From contig CAYGFI010000114.1 of the NCBI GenBank assembly GCA_964349045.1, positions 1 to 15,299 on the forward strand: a stretch of DNA of 15,299 bases, read 5' to 3'. Each line of letters begins with the position of its first letter. Position 1 is the stretch's first letter. The translations under genes were made by a program, and so were the position numbers. Under the pieces are notes generated by a model that was not told the DNA's origin, did no database searches, and was given only the letters and a program-made list of their open reading frames with translations. Below, in pieces: positions 13,849-15,299 of this stretch. Origin of the DNA: JACJXF01 sp964349045. GTDB lineage: Bacteria > Bacteroidota > Bacteroidia > Bacteroidales > GCA-2748055.

Positions 13849-14916
13849 ATGACAGACCTCGAGAAATATTTCGACACTTTCAGAAAAGACATTGTTGGCA
13901 TCCATACCGAATTTGATACTCCCTTTGGAAGGAAAAAAATTTTATATGCCGACTGGATTGCCAGCGGGAGGTTGTATTTCCCTATTGAAAAAAAGATTCT
14001 CGATGAATTCGGCCCCTTTGTTGCCAACACCCACACAGAAACCAATACTACCGGGTCTCTTATGACCCGCAGTTACCAGTATGCACATAAGTTTATTAAG
14101 CAACATGTAAATGCGGGCCCTCAGGATGTGATTATCACCGCCGGATTTGGAATGACCTCTGTTGTAAACAAATTACAAAGGATTCTGAGTCTGAAAGGCT
14201 GCGGAGGGCAATTCAACCGCGATTGCGTGAAGAAGAAAAACCGTCCGGTTGTGTTTGTGACTCATATGGAGCACCATTCCAATCACACCTCATGGTTTGA
14301 GACAATAGCCGAAGTAGTCCAGTTATCACCAACGGAAGATCTGGAAGTTGATCTTGATGAGTTGCGGTTTCAACTGGAAAAGTATAAAGACAGGAATTTT
14401 AAAATCGGAAGTTTTACAGCTTGTTCAAACGTAACCGGATTACATACCCCCATTTACCAGATGGCCAGAATAATGCATGAAGCCGGGGGCCTTTGTTTTA
14501 TCGATTATGCAGCTTCAGCGCCTTACGAAACCATTAACATGCACCCGGATGATCCCATTGAAAAACTGGATGCAGTTTTTTTCTCCCCGCACAAATTTCT
14601 GGGCGGTCCCGGCTCCTCCGGTGTACTGGTCTTCGACTCTTCGATGTACCATTCAACAGTTCCCGATAACCCGGGAGGGGGTACGGTAGACTGGACCAAT
14701 CCCTGGGGTACTTATAAATATGTTGATGACATAGAAACCCGCGAAGACGGAGGCACTCCAGGATTTCTGGAAGCCATAAGATCTGCACTTGCTATTGAGT
14801 TAAAAGAAAAAATGGTCCCGGAAAAAATGAAAGCAAGGGAAAAAGAAATGCTTGCAATAGCTTTTCCGGGTCTTCGTAAAATTCAGGGAATAAAAATACT
14901 TGCCGACAAAAAGTAA
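13849..14916 (+). CDS. Class V PLP-dependent enzyme (cysteine desulfurase-like), N-terminal part ending at an in-frame TAA
   Basis: 355 residues up to TAA at 14914-14916. It carries most of the PLP site. EHHSNH (141-146) contributes the histidine that stacks on PLP, SNVTG is at 193-197, FIDYAASAPY holds Asp219, and SPHKFLGGPGSSG holds the Schiff-base Lys249. THTETNTTGS (61-70) is also typical of this subgroup. The chain stops right after QGIKILADKK, before the small C-terminal domain. The same frame then continues openly with the missing domain, so this is one gene of roughly 480 residues or more split by a single stop codon. Subgroup function is uncertain: relatives are annotated only as aminotransferase class V or desulfurase-like. 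The truncated product alone would probably not fold or work. Confidence 0.85.
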   Translation: MTDLEKYFDTFRKDIVGIHTEFDTPFGRKKILYADWIASGRLYFPIEKKILDEFGPFVANTHTETNTTGSLMTRSYQYAHKFIKQHVNAGPQDVIITAGFGMTSVVNKLQRILSLKGCGGQFNRDCVKKKNRPVVFVTHMEHHSNHTSWFETIAEVVQLSPTEDLEVDLDELRFQLEKYKDRNFKIGSFTACSNVTGLHTPIYQMARIMHEAGGLCFIDYAASAPYETINMHPDDPIEKLDAVFFSPHKFLGGPGSSGVLVFDSSMYHSTVPDNPGGGTVDWTNPWGTYKYVDDIETREDGGTPGFLEAIRSALAIELKEKMVPEKMKAREKEMLAIAFPGLRKIQGIKILADKK

Positions 14917-15299
14917 GACCGGCTCGGTATCATCTCCTTTTACCACGAAAAGATCCATTTTAACCTTATCGTAAAACTCCTGAACGACCTGTATGGCAAA
15001 CAGGTAAGAGGAGGCTGCGCATGCGCCGGCACCTATGGGCATTATCTTCTCGAAGTAAGTTATGAAATGTCAAAAGCTATCACTGATAAAATTAACCACG
15101 GCGACCTTTCTGAAAAGCCCGGATGGGTGCGTTGGTCGCTACACCCCACCATGACCAATGCAGAAGTTGAGCTTTTTTTACATGCACTTGCAGAAATCGT
15201 TTCGGATATCAGTTCTCTTGAAAAAGATTATCTTTATGTGGGAAAACGAAACGAGTATATTCATAATTCAGAGGTAAATCGTGAGAATCAGGATAAGAT
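14917..15299 (+). pseudogene. C-terminal domain of the class V PLP enzyme, past the in-frame stop; runs off the window
   Basis: 127 further codons are open in exactly the same frame as the upstream 355 codons, separated only by the TAA. The translation begins DRLGIISFYHEKIHFN and goes on with VKLLNDLYGKQVRGG and CACAGTYGHYLLEV, then GWVRWSLHPTMTNAEVELFL. This is the normal C-terminal domain of class V enzymes; VRGGCACAG corresponds to the active-site cysteine loop of desulfurases. No sign of further decay is seen to the window end, where the frame is still open. The stop could be a genuine mutation, a strain variant, an assembly or read error, or readthrough. No plausible independent start with a ribosome site is evident. 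Confidence 0.75.

Noticed and set aside
14910..14920. Frameshift as the cause of the class V enzyme truncation
   Set aside because: The downstream domain is in the same frame as the upstream one; only the TAA interrupts it.
14800..15042. 80-residue minus-strand open frame spanning the in-frame TAA
   Set aside because: It is the complement of the class V enzyme sequence, whose plus-strand frame is open and motif-rich on both sides.

Overview
The window looks like a piece of a Bacteroidota chromosome, probably Bacteroidales-like. It was assembled as a scaffold, because it holds a run of exactly 100 N. The support is the protein families (a Bacteroidota-style DHFR, a GH29 fucosidase with a signal peptide, a YtfJ-like secreted protein), weak Shine-Dalgarno sequences, promoter-like TAnnTTTG boxes, and AT-rich intergenic DNA full of short-period repeats. 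No species can be named from this alone.

Layout, left to right. (1) 128-1483, plus strand: thymidylate synthase and dihydrofolate reductase, the classic dTMP/folate pair, followed by a decayed C-terminal fragment of a GH43-type glycosidase (1488-1739). (2) 1801-3094, plus strand: a secreted YtfJ-like thioredoxin-fold protein, then a small secreted acidic protein built of five roughly 24-residue repeats each centred on Trp-Met. A strong hairpin at 3125-3157 terminates transcription from both sides. (3) 3181-7814, minus strand: an L-fucose utilisation block. In transcription order it has an aldo/keto reductase, an amidohydrolase (fuconolactonase-like), a zinc alcohol dehydrogenase and an exported alpha-L-fucosidase. 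This fits release of fucose from glycans and its oxidation through the lactone without phosphorylation. The dehydratase, the final cleavage enzyme and a transporter are not in view. (4) 7815-8324: tRNA-His(GTG) with its terminator, an assembly gap, and two copies of a short palindromic repeat on either side of the gap. (5) 8325-12595, minus strand: a surface-polysaccharide block of a Wzx-like flippase, a GT4 glycosyltransferase and an asparagine-synthetase-like ligase whose N-terminal domain lacks the glutaminase cysteine. (6) 12887-15299, plus strand: a Bax-inhibitor-1 family membrane protein and a class V PLP enzyme cut by an in-frame TAA, with the rest of the protein still readable in the same frame up to the window edge.

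The most interesting structure outside known genes is a recurring layout. Directly after several stop codons sits a short tandem array (period 7, 7 and 8 bp), and a fourth heptamer-based element lies downstream of the dehydrogenase. Each has a different unit sequence, and two have an inverted partner a short distance away. The Trp-Met repeat protein, the in-frame stop in the class V enzyme and the glutaminase-dead ligase are the other points worth following.
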